Shown: piece by piece, positions 21,174-32,469 of the stretch
How positions within the stretch are numbered: position 1 is the first letter of the stretch
Layout of the letters: the number at the start of each line of letters is the position of its first letter
Origin: Aselliscus stoliczkanus
Lineage: Eukaryota > Chordata > Mammalia > Chiroptera > Hipposideridae
NCBI GenBank assembly: GCA_033961575.1
Contig: CM066732.1
Coordinates: forward strand, 106,704,687-106,768,686
DNA length: 64,000 nt
Direction of reading: 5' to 3'
The notes under the pieces: model-generated
What the model was told of the DNA's origin: nothing
Database searches by the model: none
Seen by the model: only the letters and a program-made list of their open reading frames with translations
Program-made: the position numbers and the translations under genes

Positions 21174-22640
21174 ATAATGAAATGGGAGCCTGAAAAGCAC
21201 CCAGATATTCACACAAAGTCACATGAAGGTAACAGCTATTTATAGGGATTAAAAACAACAATCATAATGGAGAATATGCCTAGTAATTCTCAGGAGAAAA
21301 CAGGAACATTTTGGGAAGAACAAACACTTAATCCTCAGCAAATCAAGACACAATCACTGATACAAGTTTTTTGTGAATGCTTCCAGAGGTATCCTATGCA
21401 TGGAACAGGATATTTGTGAATATATGTCATGGAGGGAAGAGGAAGCAGATCCTAACCTGAGGTACAAACTGTTCTGTGCTAATTTTTTCATACTTAAAAT
21501 ATTCTAGAGATCATACTATATGAATACATACAAATTTTTCTTTTATGAAAGCTACATGGTGTTCTATTGTTTAACAATTAATTATGCACTATAAATAGTG
21601 GACACTGAAACTGAGGAATTGGCTACCTGTTCACCAAACCCATTTCCTCTTCCTAGGGTACACAGCTATGCCTCATTTCCAAGCTTTCCTCACACTTAGT
21701 TGTGACCATGTGACTGTGTTTTAGCCAATAAAATATGAATAGAAATGATGGGTGCCATTTCCAGGCCTGATCCATAAACACTTGCTCCTTAAGTTAATTT
21801 GATGTGGATGAGCAAAATAATCTTAAGAGGCTCATACTGAAGATGGTGATACAACAAGATGTAAAAATCCTGAGTTCCTGAATCAACATTTGGAGAACTA
21901 CCAGTCAATCCAGGAAACCCATTTTGGACTTCACATAAGTTTAAAGTGTGTTTGAAACTATTTGGGGATTTGTCAGTTATAGTAAATAATGTTTACTTTT
22001 TCTATATAAGGTGGTTCCCATTCTTAGTGCAAACTGCAACATTGAATTTTACCTGAGACCTGTGCTCCCAGAGAACAGAGCAATTAAAGAAATTTCCCAA
22101 CTCTTTTGCAATTCTGGTAGAGGAATATTGTTGCAAAGAAACACCCTTCCTAAAATGCCTTAGATAAGATTTAAGGATGTACCCTTCTTTACCTATGACA
22201 AGGCAAGAAACAGATCCTTCAAATTTCTATTTTTTGCCTCACAAATGATTAGTTGATCAATCGGAACTGGTCTTCCCACTGATCAATCAGAACAAAATGC
22301 TTGTTAGCCAGACTTTGATTATGTTTCTCTCCTTCTCTAGGCCCATCATCAGCCTGAGCCAGCATAAAACCCCTCCCACGCTCACCTCCAGGTGAAACAT
22401 TCTCTGATCACACCCCCCTTGCTCATCTTACTTCCCGGAAAGCCAATTCTTTCTAGCCTTGTTACTCACCCTCCTTTAAAAAGAAAAGCCCTTTTATGCC
22501 TAGCCTTTGAGACATTTGCAGATCTTAACATTGAAAGCATCTGCCTATTGCAATAGACCCCTTCCCCATTTCAAGTCTCCTCCCCACCCCCACCTTCTTG
22601 CAATAATCCTTTTGAATAAAGCCTCTCTTTACCTAAGTCT
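21174..22640. other. Non-coding; LTR-like 3' part
   Basis: 21600-21800 contains old repeat-like text ('gtgaccatgtgactgtgttt'). 22020-22630 has the look of an LTR: 'cctttaaaaa' as a TATA-like site, C-rich stretches, and 'gaataaagcctctctttacc' as a poly(A) signal near the end. I see no defined boundaries or duplication, so assignment is weak. Confidence 0.35.
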
Positions 22641-23330
22641 ATATTTGTTTTTTGTTTTTCTAAGACTTTTTTAGGCCAGTTTTTAGGTTCAGAGGAAATT
22701 GAGCGGAAAGTACAGAGATTCCCATATACGCCCTGCCCCCACACATACACAGCCTCCCACATTTACCAACACCCTCCACCAGAGTGGGACATTTGTTACA
22801 AACGATGAACCTACACTGACAGGTAATTATCACCCAATGTCCACAGTTTATATTAGGGTTCACTCTTGGTGTTGTCCATTCTACGGGTTTTGACAAATGT
22901 GTAATGACGTGTATCCACCTTTGTAGTATTATAAAGAGTAATTTCACTGCCCTAAAAATTCTCTGTGCTCTGCCTATTCATTCCTCCCTCTTCCTTAGGT
23001 TTTTCTATTTTTTAATCTACAATACATGTCTTTATCTTTTTTGTGTACTCTTGAAAGAATATATATATTTATGTGTATGTGTATATATAAATTATACACA
23101 TTTGTGTACATAATGTACACATATTATATATATAATAAACATATATACAAGAATTACTGGATCAAAAAGAATACATACTTTAGAAATTTGCTAGGCATTG
23201 ACAATTTGTCTTTCAAAGGGGTTGCACAGTAATGTATTTCACGACACCCTTGTCAGCAATGTATATTTTCAACAGTTTTGAACTTTATCAATATGACAGA
23301 TGAAAAATAGTTTGGTATATATTGGCTACT
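22641..23330 (-). repeat. L1MB-like 3' UTR and ORF2 end, antisense, with TA/TG-rich tract
   Basis: 'gaggaaattgagcggaaagt', 'cagagattcccatatacgcc', 'attagggttcactcttggtg' and 'ctctgtgctctgcctattca' are an antisense L1 3' UTR. An AT/TG alternating tract lies at about 23055-23150. 'caatttgtctttcaaagggg' to 'tatcaatatgacagatgaaa' is the antisense ORF2 end. Confidence 0.8.
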
Positions 23331-23914
23331 TTGGTTCTCATAAACTAGAATTTTTACACTGTACTTGATTCTGATCAGCAAGGAAAAAACTGGTTAAAAG
23401 TCACAGAAACATTGGAGAAAGTAAGCCTTTAATCTTGGGATTTATGATGATAAAGAAATGAAATATTAGGTACAGTCAAACATCTGCCCCGGAGTATAGA
23501 AAACAAATTTCTAAAAAGTTCAGAGAAAAGTCACAGATGTCCTACAAGAAACTCTGAAATGAAGGGATGGATGAATGGGTTCCATTTCATACTCCAGCTC
23601 CAATCAATTGGTAATGACTGCCTGACTGTAATGAGATAGACTATGAAGAAGCATGCAGCTCAGTGGTTTAAAAAGAAGAAGACAAAAAAACTCACACACA
23701 ACCAACTAGCTACGCCTGCAATGACTGCCATACAGAACAGTGGTGGAATGTGCACTGCAACTTTTCCATCTAAAAACAGACACTGCCATTTTTCAAGATG
23801 AAGCAATACTCTACAAAGTAATAATCTAACTATGTAGTTGTGAAGAAGAAACAAATAATTCAATATATCTGCAGCTGGGTTCAGATTTTGTTTGTTTATT
23901 TCTTGTAACGTCTA
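23331..23914. other. Non-coding, no feature recognised
   Basis: Unassigned AT-rich sequence. No gene evidence. Confidence 0.35.
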
Positions 23915-24125
23915 TAGCAGTGGTTTTTATCAGGAAACAGCTTTGGCCCCCAGGGGACATTAGGCAATATTCTAGAGACATTTTTGGTTGTCACAGCTTG
24001 AAGGAGGTGTTGCTACTGGTATCCATTGAGTAAAGGCCATAGATACTGCTAAACATTATATAATGCATAGGACAGACCACAACAAAGAATTATCTGGCCC
24101 AAATGTCAATCATTGTGAAAACACC
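23915..24125 (+). mobile_element. MER5A-type hAT-Charlie MITE
   Basis: 'gcagtggtttttatcagg', 'ccaggggacattaggcaata', 'gagacatttttggttgtcac' and 'aagaattatctggcccaaat' follow the MER5A consensus in order. Ancient, non-autonomous. The terminal repeat is worn. Confidence 0.8.
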
Positions 24126-24214
24126 ATCATCTATAAAAGGTGGACAAGATACTTAATTATGGAATAAGTTAGAGCGACAAACCTGGAAAAATAGTGTCAT
24201 CAAAACTATAGTGT

Positions 24215-24345
24215 CATCAAGAATGTTACTAGACTTAAGGGGGTGATGACTTTTGTAAGGTATATAGGTATATATAAATATCTAATCACTATGTTGTACA
24301 CCTAAAGCTAATATAATATTGTATGTCAACTGTAATTGAAAACTA
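24215..24345 (+). repeat. L1 3' end, sense
   Basis: 'tctaatcactatgttgtaca' and 'tgtatgtcaactgtaattga' form the L1 3' terminus, the same family as 6905-7140 and 12733-12806. Confidence 0.8.
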
Positions 24346-25264
24346 ATTTTTTCAAAAAACTGACCAAGAATGAGATGAAGCTTGCAAACAGGACTTTAGA
24401 AATAAAAATTGGGGGAAGTGTTTGTTTTGTTTGGAGTTTCTTTTCCTTAGTTGCTGCTGGTGAGAAACTAAGTGAAGATGGAGTAGAATCACTGCTTAAG
24501 GAAGACAATTCTAAACAGAGAAAGCCAGGCAATTGAATTCTTATTTTGTAAACCATCTCACCAGAGAGAACCATCTAAACCAGAAAGGATAAAACAAATA
24601 CTGATTGAAAGGAACTGACAGTCCAACAGTAAAGAGAAGTAATGCTCTGCCCAGCTACTTAAACGAATCCAGCGCTCCAATCCAGATGCCCTCAGGGCAC
24701 TTAAAGGGCTTGCACCATCCCTGATTTGAGAAGTCGTGAAGAATGAAAAGGCTCCAGAAGGGGAGAGAGAAGAAATGTTGTACCAATTTTCCAGGAGGGA
24801 TAGGGATAAGAGACGAGAAAGATTTGATTTCCAGGAATATAGACCAGCACATTTGGTATCAATGTTCAGCAAATATTCATTTAGGAATTAAAGTAATGAC
24901 TGCATACACCACAAACCTCTCATTTGTCATTCATTTATTTATTTGTCACACTTTTTTAAATGCCTATGAAACACAAGGCACTATACTAAGTGCCATTTTA
25001 TTGCAAATCAACAGTATTTCCTTTGTCCTACAGGCCATAGTTGATCACCTGCCTTTAATCCTTTTGGATCATGCTCAGGAACAAGTAAACAAACCAATCA
25101 ATACTTGTAGATAAATAGAATCATTTACACTGAGTATCTCTGTATTTCAGCAAGACATTTGACATTCTTTCAATACATGAGTATGTCCTTGTTAAGAAAG
25201 AGAAATATACATAAGGAAGGAAGAGTCATAGCTAGTTGAAGTTTATGGAGCAGTGCCAGAATAG
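24346..25264. other. Non-coding; possible antisense L2 end
   Basis: 24925-25100 contains 'attcatttatttatttgtca' and 'aggcactatactaagtgcca', resembling an antisense L2 terminus. The remainder is unassigned. Overlapping open frames on both strands (82-123 aa) have no family resemblance. Confidence 0.4.
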
Positions 25265-25465
25265 AACAATTGTTCCCAGTATGATTGCTTGTTGAAATCA
25301 CAATCCTAGGGGGTATTTTAAAATGCTGATTTATGATTTCTACCCCACATACACAAAAACAAACTCTCCAGAGTGGGGCCCAGGAATTATTTATTTTTAA
25401 GCTTCCCAGATATCATAGATGTTGCTGGTGCAAAGATTTGCATTCAGGAAACAGTGCTCTGAAGA
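25265..25465 (+). mobile_element. hAT-Charlie-type MITE
   Basis: 'tgttgaaatcacaatcctag', 'gagtggggcccaggaattat' and 'gttgctggtgcaaagatttg' match the layout of an old hAT MITE family also seen in the opposite orientation at 49120-49325. Confidence 0.5.
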
Positions 25466-25964
25466 AGAATGTTTAATAGTCTGCCCCAGGGCTGTCAGTG
25501 GCCCCCGCTAAGAGTTTATTGGCAGCATGGATAAAGACTCAGAGATCATAATTTTTATATCTGCCAATGACACCAAGTCGACAGTGCTCTTCTATATACT
25601 GGAAAGCAAATTCAGGCTCCAAAAAGATGTCTATGGACTATAAAAATAAGAAATAACAAGATGAAACTCAAACGGCTAAATTTAACGTTCTACATCTTGG
25701 CTCACCACCACCCCTCCCCCCCAAAAAAAAAAAGTTGAAATACATAGGGAACATGTTGCTTGAGAGTAATTAATGAGGTGGAAACTACCCTGAGGAGTTT
25801 AGGTGACCACTAGCTCCAAATAAGCCAACAGGGTGACATGAATGATGCTAAAAGCCAGTGAAGTTATTTGACTGCCTTAATGACCATCCAACTTCTTGCC
25901 AAAGAAAGGTAATAGTTGCACTGTTGTTTTTGGCTCAGGCTGCATATAGAATATATGTCCACAT
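25466..25964. other. Non-coding, no feature recognised
   Basis: Includes an oligo-C/oligo-A tract at 25710-25734. No gene evidence. Confidence 0.35.
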
Positions 25965-26150
25965 AGAGCAAGATTTCCCATCTTTGAGCCACTGACACTT
26001 TGGATTAGATAGTTCTGTGTTAGGAGCCTGGCCTGTGCATTGTGGAGGCTAAGCACCCACTAGGTGTCAGTTGTATCTGTCCCTAGTCATGACAACCAAA
26101 AATTGTCCCCTAGGAGGCAAAAATTGCCTCCACTTGAGAATCACAGAGTT
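25965..26150 (-). mobile_element. MER5A-type hAT-Charlie MITE, antisense
   Basis: 'ttggattagatagttctgtg', 'cccactaggtgtcagttgta', 'atgacaaccaaaaattgtcc' and 'ctaggaggcaaaaattgcct' are the reverse order of the element at 23915-24125. Confidence 0.75.
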
Positions 26151-26209
26151 AAAGGTGCCTCAGCACATAGCTGCCCTCAGTTTCAAGGGGAACTTCGGTG
26201 GTGTGGCTG

Positions 26210-26600
26210 AGAGTGTGTTACAGAATTTAAATTCGATCCTAACTCTGACAATTATCTGTGCGACCTTAGGCAAGACACTTAACTCCTCTGTGTGTTGATT
26301 TCCCCATCTATAAAACAAAGATTAAAAAATACCAGAACTGGGCCTGCCGAGTGGCTCAGTTGGTAAAGAGCTCGCTCAAGAGTGCGGGCTGAGCTCTGAG
26401 CAACTGCGGTTCCAGGCCAGCCCGAGCTGAGTTGCTGTTGAGCTGCCAACAGTGGCAGGATGGCTCAGCTAAAAAAATAAAAATAAAAAAATACCAGAAC
26501 TGAACTCACTGGGTTGTTGTAAGAATTTAAGGAGTTAATATATGTGCTAGCACATGTTTGATGTTATAGAAATATAAGCTCTTATTATTAGTGGACTTAA
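26210..26600 (+). repeat. MIR element, split by a SINE
   Basis: 'gcgaccttaggcaagacact' and 'tttccccatctataaaacaa' belong to the MIR core. Text resumes after the SINE with 'gggttgttgtaagaatttaa', as expected of one continuous MIR. Confidence 0.75.
26341..26485 (+). repeat. Short form of the modular SINE (head only)
   Basis: The head 'gggcctgccgagtggctcag' is homologous to the head of the element at 18179-18802 and ends at 'ggcaggatggctcag', just before the point where the internal modules begin in the long form. An A-rich tail follows. The target duplication aaaaaataccagaactg (26324-26340; 26486-26502) is perfect over 17 bp. Confidence 0.9.
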
Positions 26601-27100
26601 TTCAGTCCACTGACTTCCTGAGGAGAGCCTCGGAAAACACACTCCCTTCCCCAGCCCTCTATCTCCTTTCTCCATCCCTTACCCCCCCACACACACACCC
26701 ATCCCCATATCCCCACACCGGACCTGCACTCCTCAGTCCCTCCTGACAATCCTGTAACCCCAAAGAGCAAAGGAAGGTGAGAGAAGCAGCCAGCCAGGGA
26801 AGAAACAAAGGGAGGAAAATCAACAACAAAAACCAGACCCTGGAAGAAGACCGTTTGGATTAGAAAAGGTGAAGTGTTTAAAAAGGAAAATAAAAGTGTC
26901 ACAAAGCTTTACAACAGCTTCAAGGGAATTAATAGGTTTAATGCAACCTGGAAAAAGATGTCAAAATCAGAGGGAAAAAGCCATGAGCATTCGCTAAAGT
27001 CTTGAACCAACTTTGGCTTTGAGCCCTTTTATGCCCTAGTATAATTCTCCACTTATCTCCTCTGAGCCTGGCATGGAGCCTTGCATACAGTAGGCATTCA
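26601..27100. other. Non-coding; C-rich tract
   Basis: 26640-26730 is C-rich with a short CA run. Minus-strand frames here are low-complexity G-rich artefacts. 'gcatacagtaggcattca' near 27082 may be the tail of an old MIR/L2. Confidence 0.4.
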
Positions 27101-27115
27101 AAAAATTCTTGATGG

Positions 27116-27561
27116 GGGCCAGCCGAGTGGTGCATTGGTTAAGAGCTGGTTTGGGATGCCAGCGGCCCGGGTTTGGATCCCATACATGAGGGCCAGTGAC
27201 ACTGCCCTCTACAGCTAACAACAGCTCCACCTGGAGCTGGGCTGTGCGAGTCCCGGCGACGGTGTAGGCTGCAGCTCCTGCTGCAGTGGCCTGCCATAGG
27301 CTACAGTGAGTGGCCGGCAGCCAGCATGAGCGGCTGGCAGCCAGTGTGAGCTGCCAATAGCCGCGGTGAGCGACATCCAGAGGCCGGCAACCCATCTGCC
27401 TCATCCGGGAAGAGCACAATGACGATTCCAACATGGGCCAGTGAAGCAACATCCTCCGCAACTAGACTGAAGAACAAAAGAACAGCAACTTGTCTGTTCC
27501 CCTTCCCCCATTCCCCAATGCTGTTCCCTTCCCCCAAATCCCCAATAAAATCTTTAAAAAA
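27116..27561 (+). repeat. Long SINE (family A, extended form)
   Basis: Head, GC-rich tandem body and C-rich tail ending in the canonical 'aataaaatctttaaaa' (AATAAA plus TCTTT plus poly(A)). The direct repeat aaaaattcttgatgg / aaaaattctctatgg (27101-27115; 27562-27576) has two mismatches. A (ATGG)n array grows out of the right-hand duplication. Open frames of 78 and 141 aa on the minus strand are by-products. Confidence 0.92.
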
Positions 27562-27570
27562 AAAAATTCT

Positions 27571-27592
27571 CTATGGATGGATGGATGGATGG
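27571..27592. repeat. (ATGG)n microsatellite
   Basis: About five ATGG units starting exactly at the end of the SINE target duplication, suggesting expansion from a seed in the target site. Confidence 0.85.
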
Positions 27593-28689
27593 ATGATCTA
27601 TGACAACTATCACATAGCTGCTCTGTTGATGAGTTCCTAAAGTATAAATGGAATAAATAAATGGCTTCCCAAGAGGGCTTTTTAAAGAAAAAAAATGCTC
27701 ACTGGGAGAAATAAGTCCTACTATGACAGTTTGAAAAAAACTTGCTTGAATACTTTATGCATTTTAGTCTTTTAAGGAAGTGATCGTGATCCTTTGTTAT
27801 GGGCAAAGGACAGAATTTGTGGCCAAGAAGGAAAAGTTGTTCAGAGAATTATAAGCTAAATTTGCCCTCAGTTCTTTGTCTCTCTGATGCTGGAAAGCAA
27901 TGGTACTCAGTGGGAGGAAAGAATGAGAAAAGTCGATGCAAATCAGTCAATTTGTGCGAATTGAAGGTGGATCTGCCTGTATCTTGTCAGGGAGCAAGGT
28001 GAAGCTGCCATTGCTGATGAGACAGCGGCTCTCACAGAAATGGAAAGTCTATTTTCAAGGTGATATAAAAGAGCCCATGAGTGAATCTAGTTTTCAAAAC
28101 CCACCATGTTGTCCTAAGTGCTTACCAAAAAAATTCTCCTCAGAGAGAACCCATTATGAATATCATGACCTTTAATGAAGGTAAATTCTGATTCATTGCA
28201 GTAGAAATAAAGCAGGAATTAAAAAGAACTTTGTATTGCACACAATGATAGGTATTATCTCAAACACACATTTATGTGGTTTGGTTATTCAGTTTAAACA
28301 CACTTTAAAAAGTTTTACTAAATAAAGAGCTATTGTTTATAGTGGATGAATATCAATACTTACAGCTGGTTTTATAAAATGTTGGTTAGGAAAATAACTC
28401 CATTTTAAACCAGAGCGATGATTTACAGCAGACCCTCACCTGCACTTGCAGAGAACCTGGGAATTTACTTTTCCCTTGGAGCAGCCCTTGATCAATTAGT
28501 GACAAATGTAAAGTCTTTTACTACTGCCTTGCCTGGGAGTGGGAGTGAAAGCTGGTGACCCTTCCACCCCAGGTAACTTAGCTTAACCTTTGGGGTCCCC
28601 TACAGGCTGAACTTCCCCCTGTGGCACTTTGCCTGAAACTGCCCTCTTAATTGACTCTCACTCCTTCCTAGTTCTTTTTCCCCACTCCA
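27593..28689. other. Non-coding, no feature recognised
   Basis: Two plus-strand frames (27799-28002 and 27936-28175) overlap. The second gives a 79 aa peptide of normal composition but with no recognised family and no promoter or splice support. I leave it uncalled. Confidence 0.35.
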
Positions 28690-30115
28690 TATATAGGGGA
28701 AAACATGGATAACAAAAGAAACAAAATTAAAGACAATGCTGTAATGTTAAATCTTAATTATAAACATCATGATTTTTTTAAAAAGTATATTTCTATCTCT
28801 GTCCACTGAAAAGAGTCAAAAACAATGACAATCCAGCAGAAATGATGATATCTAGCACCTTGACCTTGGTTTCTATAATAAGTCTCCACGGATATACATA
28901 TATACTAGAGTTCTTTAGGAAAATTAGCTGATTTTAAGCCTTGGATAGGCAATGTACAAGATGAGCCAGTGGCATCTTGTTATGTCTGAAAGCAAGGAAG
29001 CACTCAAAGAGCAACACAGTCATGTCAAAAAGACCCAGAGCCAGCTTGAAGGGGCTCTCACTGGCCTTTGAATCTAATGTGAACATCAAAAAGAATAATG
29101 ACTGGGATGGAGATAATGCTCTGAATAAATAAGTTTCCATGAACCCATAATGAGAGACAAAAAAGGCAAGAAAAAAAAAAAACTTCTTGTTTCATAATAC
29201 ATGTAAAAGTAATCATGGAAATTAGGAAATTACCACATTGCTACCCTTACTATAAAAACTGATTTAGGCAAAGGTCCTCAATAGATGTTAAAACCATTGA
29301 GTGAAAAACTGTCCCATGTAGAAAGTCTGTCCCCATAGATTACTTACAAATTACAAAGCATAAAATATACCTTTACAATAGAGCATCTAGTAATTACTAC
29401 CTTAACCAAGTAGCCAACCTTGAGTTTCTAACAGCGGGACAACCTGACTTTGTCTCATCATGTGATGCTATATAAAATATACAATATATGTGAAATATTC
29501 TTGCCAAAGAAGGTTTAACTTGACTCTAATCAAGCCTTGCAATTTACAGACAATACAGGAAATAGAAATTCAAGTTCAATAACACCATAAGGAAGCAATC
29601 AGAAAATCCCAGAATTTGGGACATTTTACATGACAACTGGCCTGAACTCTTTAAAAGTCAACATCATGGGGGGAAAAAATGGGTAAATGTTCTAGATTAA
29701 GAAATACTAAATACTCATAACAATCAAATGCAATGTGTGACTCTTGACTACTTCCTGATTCAAAAAAATAAAGATATAAATGATATTTTGGGGACAATTG
29801 GAGAAACTGGACTGGAAAGCAAATATAGCATGGTCAAGTATAGATATGAACTGGATATAAATATTATAGACCTATTGTTAACCTAGATAATAGTATTGTG
29901 TACATGTAAAATGTTCTTAAAGTGATACTAAATTTAGAAGCAATTTATGATATCTGCATTTTAACTTCATATGGCTCTACCAAAAATTAGATATAGAAAA
30001 AATGGTAAAATGTTAACAATTGTTGAATATAGGTATAGGGAATACAAGTGTTCACTGTACTATTCTTTCAAATTTTATGGTGCTTAAAATTTTTCAAAAT
30101 AAAGAGGTGGGAAAG
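28690..30115 (+). repeat. Old L1 (L1ME-like) 3' UTR, sense
   Basis: 'cagcttgaaggggctctcac', 'atctaatgtgaacatcaaaa', 'caaatgcaatgtgtgactct', 'tattgttaacctagataata' and a terminal 'aaatttttcaaaataaagag' follow the long 3' region of an old L1 subfamily. Non-coding. Confidence 0.6.
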
Positions 30116-30645
30116 AAAACATGGGATTCCATGATAATAATGAGTCCTTGTCAAGAAGTAATATCAACATTCTCTAGTTGGCCATTTTTCTTCCTTCTAT
30201 AGTTATTATAGACCTAAGATATACCATTGATGACTAAAAGAATTTACATTTTGAAAGATGCATGGTTTTTCTCAAGTGGTCCCCAAAGTCATATCATTTA
30301 AAATTGAAAAGTGTGTGGCTTCCTTTAAACTTGAGCCACTTTCAGACATTCCTTTATTTATTTATTTGGCTTAAGCATTTGTTAAGGTTTGAGGCATCAT
30401 TTGCCTCTTGCCAGTATCAAATGAGATATTGGATTGTATCTCTGAGCACTCTGCAGTTTCCATAAATACCTAATAACATCTACTTTCTCTATTTAAAATG
30501 GAAAACCATTTGGACTTTGCTAAAAGAAACAATATACTTCCTAATCAAGTAGGAAAGAGCATCTTTCCTGCTTATTCAAATTTCTATATTCTACTACTTT
30601 TAACATTAAATGAGTTCATATTATGCAAAAGACCCTGAATATTGC
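30116..30645. other. Non-coding, no feature recognised
   Basis: AT-rich, no gene evidence. Confidence 0.35.
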
Positions 30646-30649
30646 AACT

Positions 30650-30870
30650 TCACATCTTACAGATAAAAATACAGATCTGCAGAGCTTAAATTATTTGAAC
30701 AGGGTCATATAGCTAACTAGTGGTAAATTAAGTGTGGATCCAAGGTTTTTCACTTTTTGTCATAATATTTCTCAAAAAGATTTCTACACAATATCACTCT
30801 ACCACTTATTTGCTGTGTGATCTTGGGCAAGTTACTAAACCTCTCTAAGCCTTGAGAATAATACTGTAGC
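30650..30870. repeat. Two MIR remnants in opposite orientation
   Basis: 30650-30735 is antisense MIR-like ('acagggtcatatagctaact'). 30785-30865 is sense MIR-like ('gtgtgatcttgggcaagtta'). They may be two insertions or one inverted remnant. Confidence 0.6.
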
Positions 30871-31179
30871 AGCTGCTTCATGGATCCAGCCTCACAAACC
30901 CTCCACCCACCTCTGATTTCAGACGTTCACTTTTGTGGGAGTTTCAGGTCATTTTGTGCTGAATTTTCCACCTCAAACATCCACCATCTGTCCTTTCCAT
31001 TCATTCTCTTTCTTCTTCCTCCTCCTCCAGAGGGAAAAAGAAGGGCTCTCAGAAGTCAAGCAAAGTCTGGCCATTTACATTTTTGAGATCTATATAAAAA
31101 TGAAAAAATTTTAAAATAAGTTACAAAAATGAGTACATATTAAGTGTTCATTTTGAAGAAATTAATAACAAATAAAAAA
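30871..31179. other. Non-coding, no feature recognised
   Basis: Contains a C/T-rich patch at 31005-31030. The plus frame at 30880-31086 has no support. Confidence 0.35.
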
Positions 31180-31187
31180 TGCAATTC

Positions 31188-31298
31188 AGGGCCGGCCAAG
31201 TGGCACGGTGGCTAAGAGCTGGCTTGGGACTCCAGCGGCCCCGGTTTGGGTCCCACATATGAGGCCCAGTGACACTGCCCTCAAAAAAAAAAAAAAAT
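31188..31298 (+). repeat. Short SINE (family A)
   Basis: Head 'gggccggccaagtggcacgg', B box 'ggtttgggtccc', end 'gacactgccctc' and an A tail. The direct repeat tgcaattc (31180-31187; 31299-31306) is extended leftward by A residues. Confidence 0.92.
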
Positions 31299-31582
31299 TG
31301 CAATTCGTAAGATATTACAGAATTTCTATTTTTTAAAGTCAGTTCATAGTGTACAATACAAAATGTGGCCCAACAATGAAACTCGTTTTAAGCTGTGAGT
31401 AAAAACATCTTATCTCAATCATATCTAAGTATTTTTGTAACTAAGTGAATAAAGTTATTTGAAAATAACATCAAAAAGCTAAATATGAGGCCCTTTATGA
31501 TTATGAGCATGAAGCAAACATACATACATAAATAAATAAATAAATTTCACCTTAATCAAAGATCTATAGCCAGGGTTTTATT
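31299..31582. other. Non-coding with ACAT/AAAT short array
   Basis: 31519-31547 is 'acatacatacataaataaat'-type low complexity. Nothing else recognised. Confidence 0.4.
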
Positions 31583-31597
31583 AAGAAACAGCTACAG

Positions 31598-32030
31598 GGC
31601 CGGCGGAGTGGCGCATTGATTAAGAGCTGGTTTTGGGATGCCAGCGGCCCCGGGTTTGGATCCCACGTATGAGGACCAGTGACTGTCCTCTACAGCTAAC
31701 AACAGCTCCACCTGGAGCTGGGCTGTGAGCCCTGGCGACCGTGTAGGCTGCAGCCCCTGCTGCAGTGGGCTGCCATAGGCTACAGTGAGTGGCCGGCAGC
31801 CAGCGTGAGCTGCCAATAGCCATGGTGAGCGACATCCAGAGGCTGGCGACCAATCTGCCTCATCCGGGAAGAGCGCAATGACGATATCAGCATGGGCCAG
31901 TGAAGCAACGTCCTCCACAACTAGACTGAAGAACAAAAAGACAGCAACTTGTCTGTTCCCCTTCCCCGATTCCCCAACTCTGTTCCCCTCCCCCAATTCC
32001 CTAATTAAAATCTTAAAAAAAAAAAAAAAA
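31598..32030 (+). repeat. Long SINE (family A, one body unit shorter)
   Basis: Same plan as 1991-2462 and 27116-27561 but lacking one ~20 bp 'ggctggcagccag' unit of the GC-rich body. The tail signal is mutated to AATTAAAATCTT. A perfect 15 bp duplication aagaaacagctacag lies at 31583-31597 and 32031-32045. The 152 aa minus-strand frame is an artefact. Confidence 0.93.
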
Positions 32031-32045
32031 AAGAAACAGCTACAG

Positions 32046-32410
32046 TTCATTCTTTCTTCCCCACCTCAGCCTGGGAAGGAATTGGGAAATATTCAGTTCA
32101 CTTTATCATGGGTTCAGAATGCGCTATCTCCCACTGCCTCTCCCCAAATCAAGATCCCTTTTGCCAAGATCCTGCTCTATTAATAGTAAACTAAATTATA
32201 GTCAATCCTCATCGTTCATGGATTCTATATTTGCAAATTCACTTACTCACTTAAATATATTTCTAATTCCCAAATCATACTCTGGGCACTTTTGGAGTCA
32301 ATCATAGACGTACACAGAGCCACAAAAATTTTGAATTATACCATGAGCTCATTCCCAGCTGAAGTTGAACAAGGCACCCCTCTGCCTTCTTACTTCAGCT
32401 TTTATAGTAG
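32046..32410. other. Non-coding, no feature recognised
   Basis: No repeat or gene recognised. It borders the U2 fragment. Confidence 0.35.
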
Positions 32411-32463
32411 ACTAATAAAGACAGATAGTGCACTTGATCTTAGCCAAAAGGCCAAGAAGTAAT
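32411..32463 (-). pseudogene. U2 snRNA pseudogene fragment (5' end)
   Basis: The reverse complement starts 'attacttcttggccttttgg' and continues 'ctaagatcaagtg', then 'tatctg', matching the 5' region of U2 snRNA with a few substitutions. After about 50 nt the similarity ends, so it is a 3'-truncated retroposed copy without the Sm site or 3' stem-loops. No promoter is expected. Not functional. Confidence 0.8.
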
Positions 32464-32469
32464 CAGCTC

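Noticed and set aside
24743..25114. 123 aa plus-strand open frame
   Set aside because: Opposing frames overlap it, the second half resembles an antisense L2 end, and there is no recognised protein similarity.
27936..28175. 79 aa plus-strand open frame of protein-like composition
   Set aside because: No splice sites, promoter or recognised family. Kept only as unassigned sequence.
31592..32050. 152 aa minus-strand open frame
   Set aside because: It lies entirely in the GC-rich body of a family A SINE. Homologous SINE copies give similar spurious frames (2100-2558, 27036-27461, 37219-37699).
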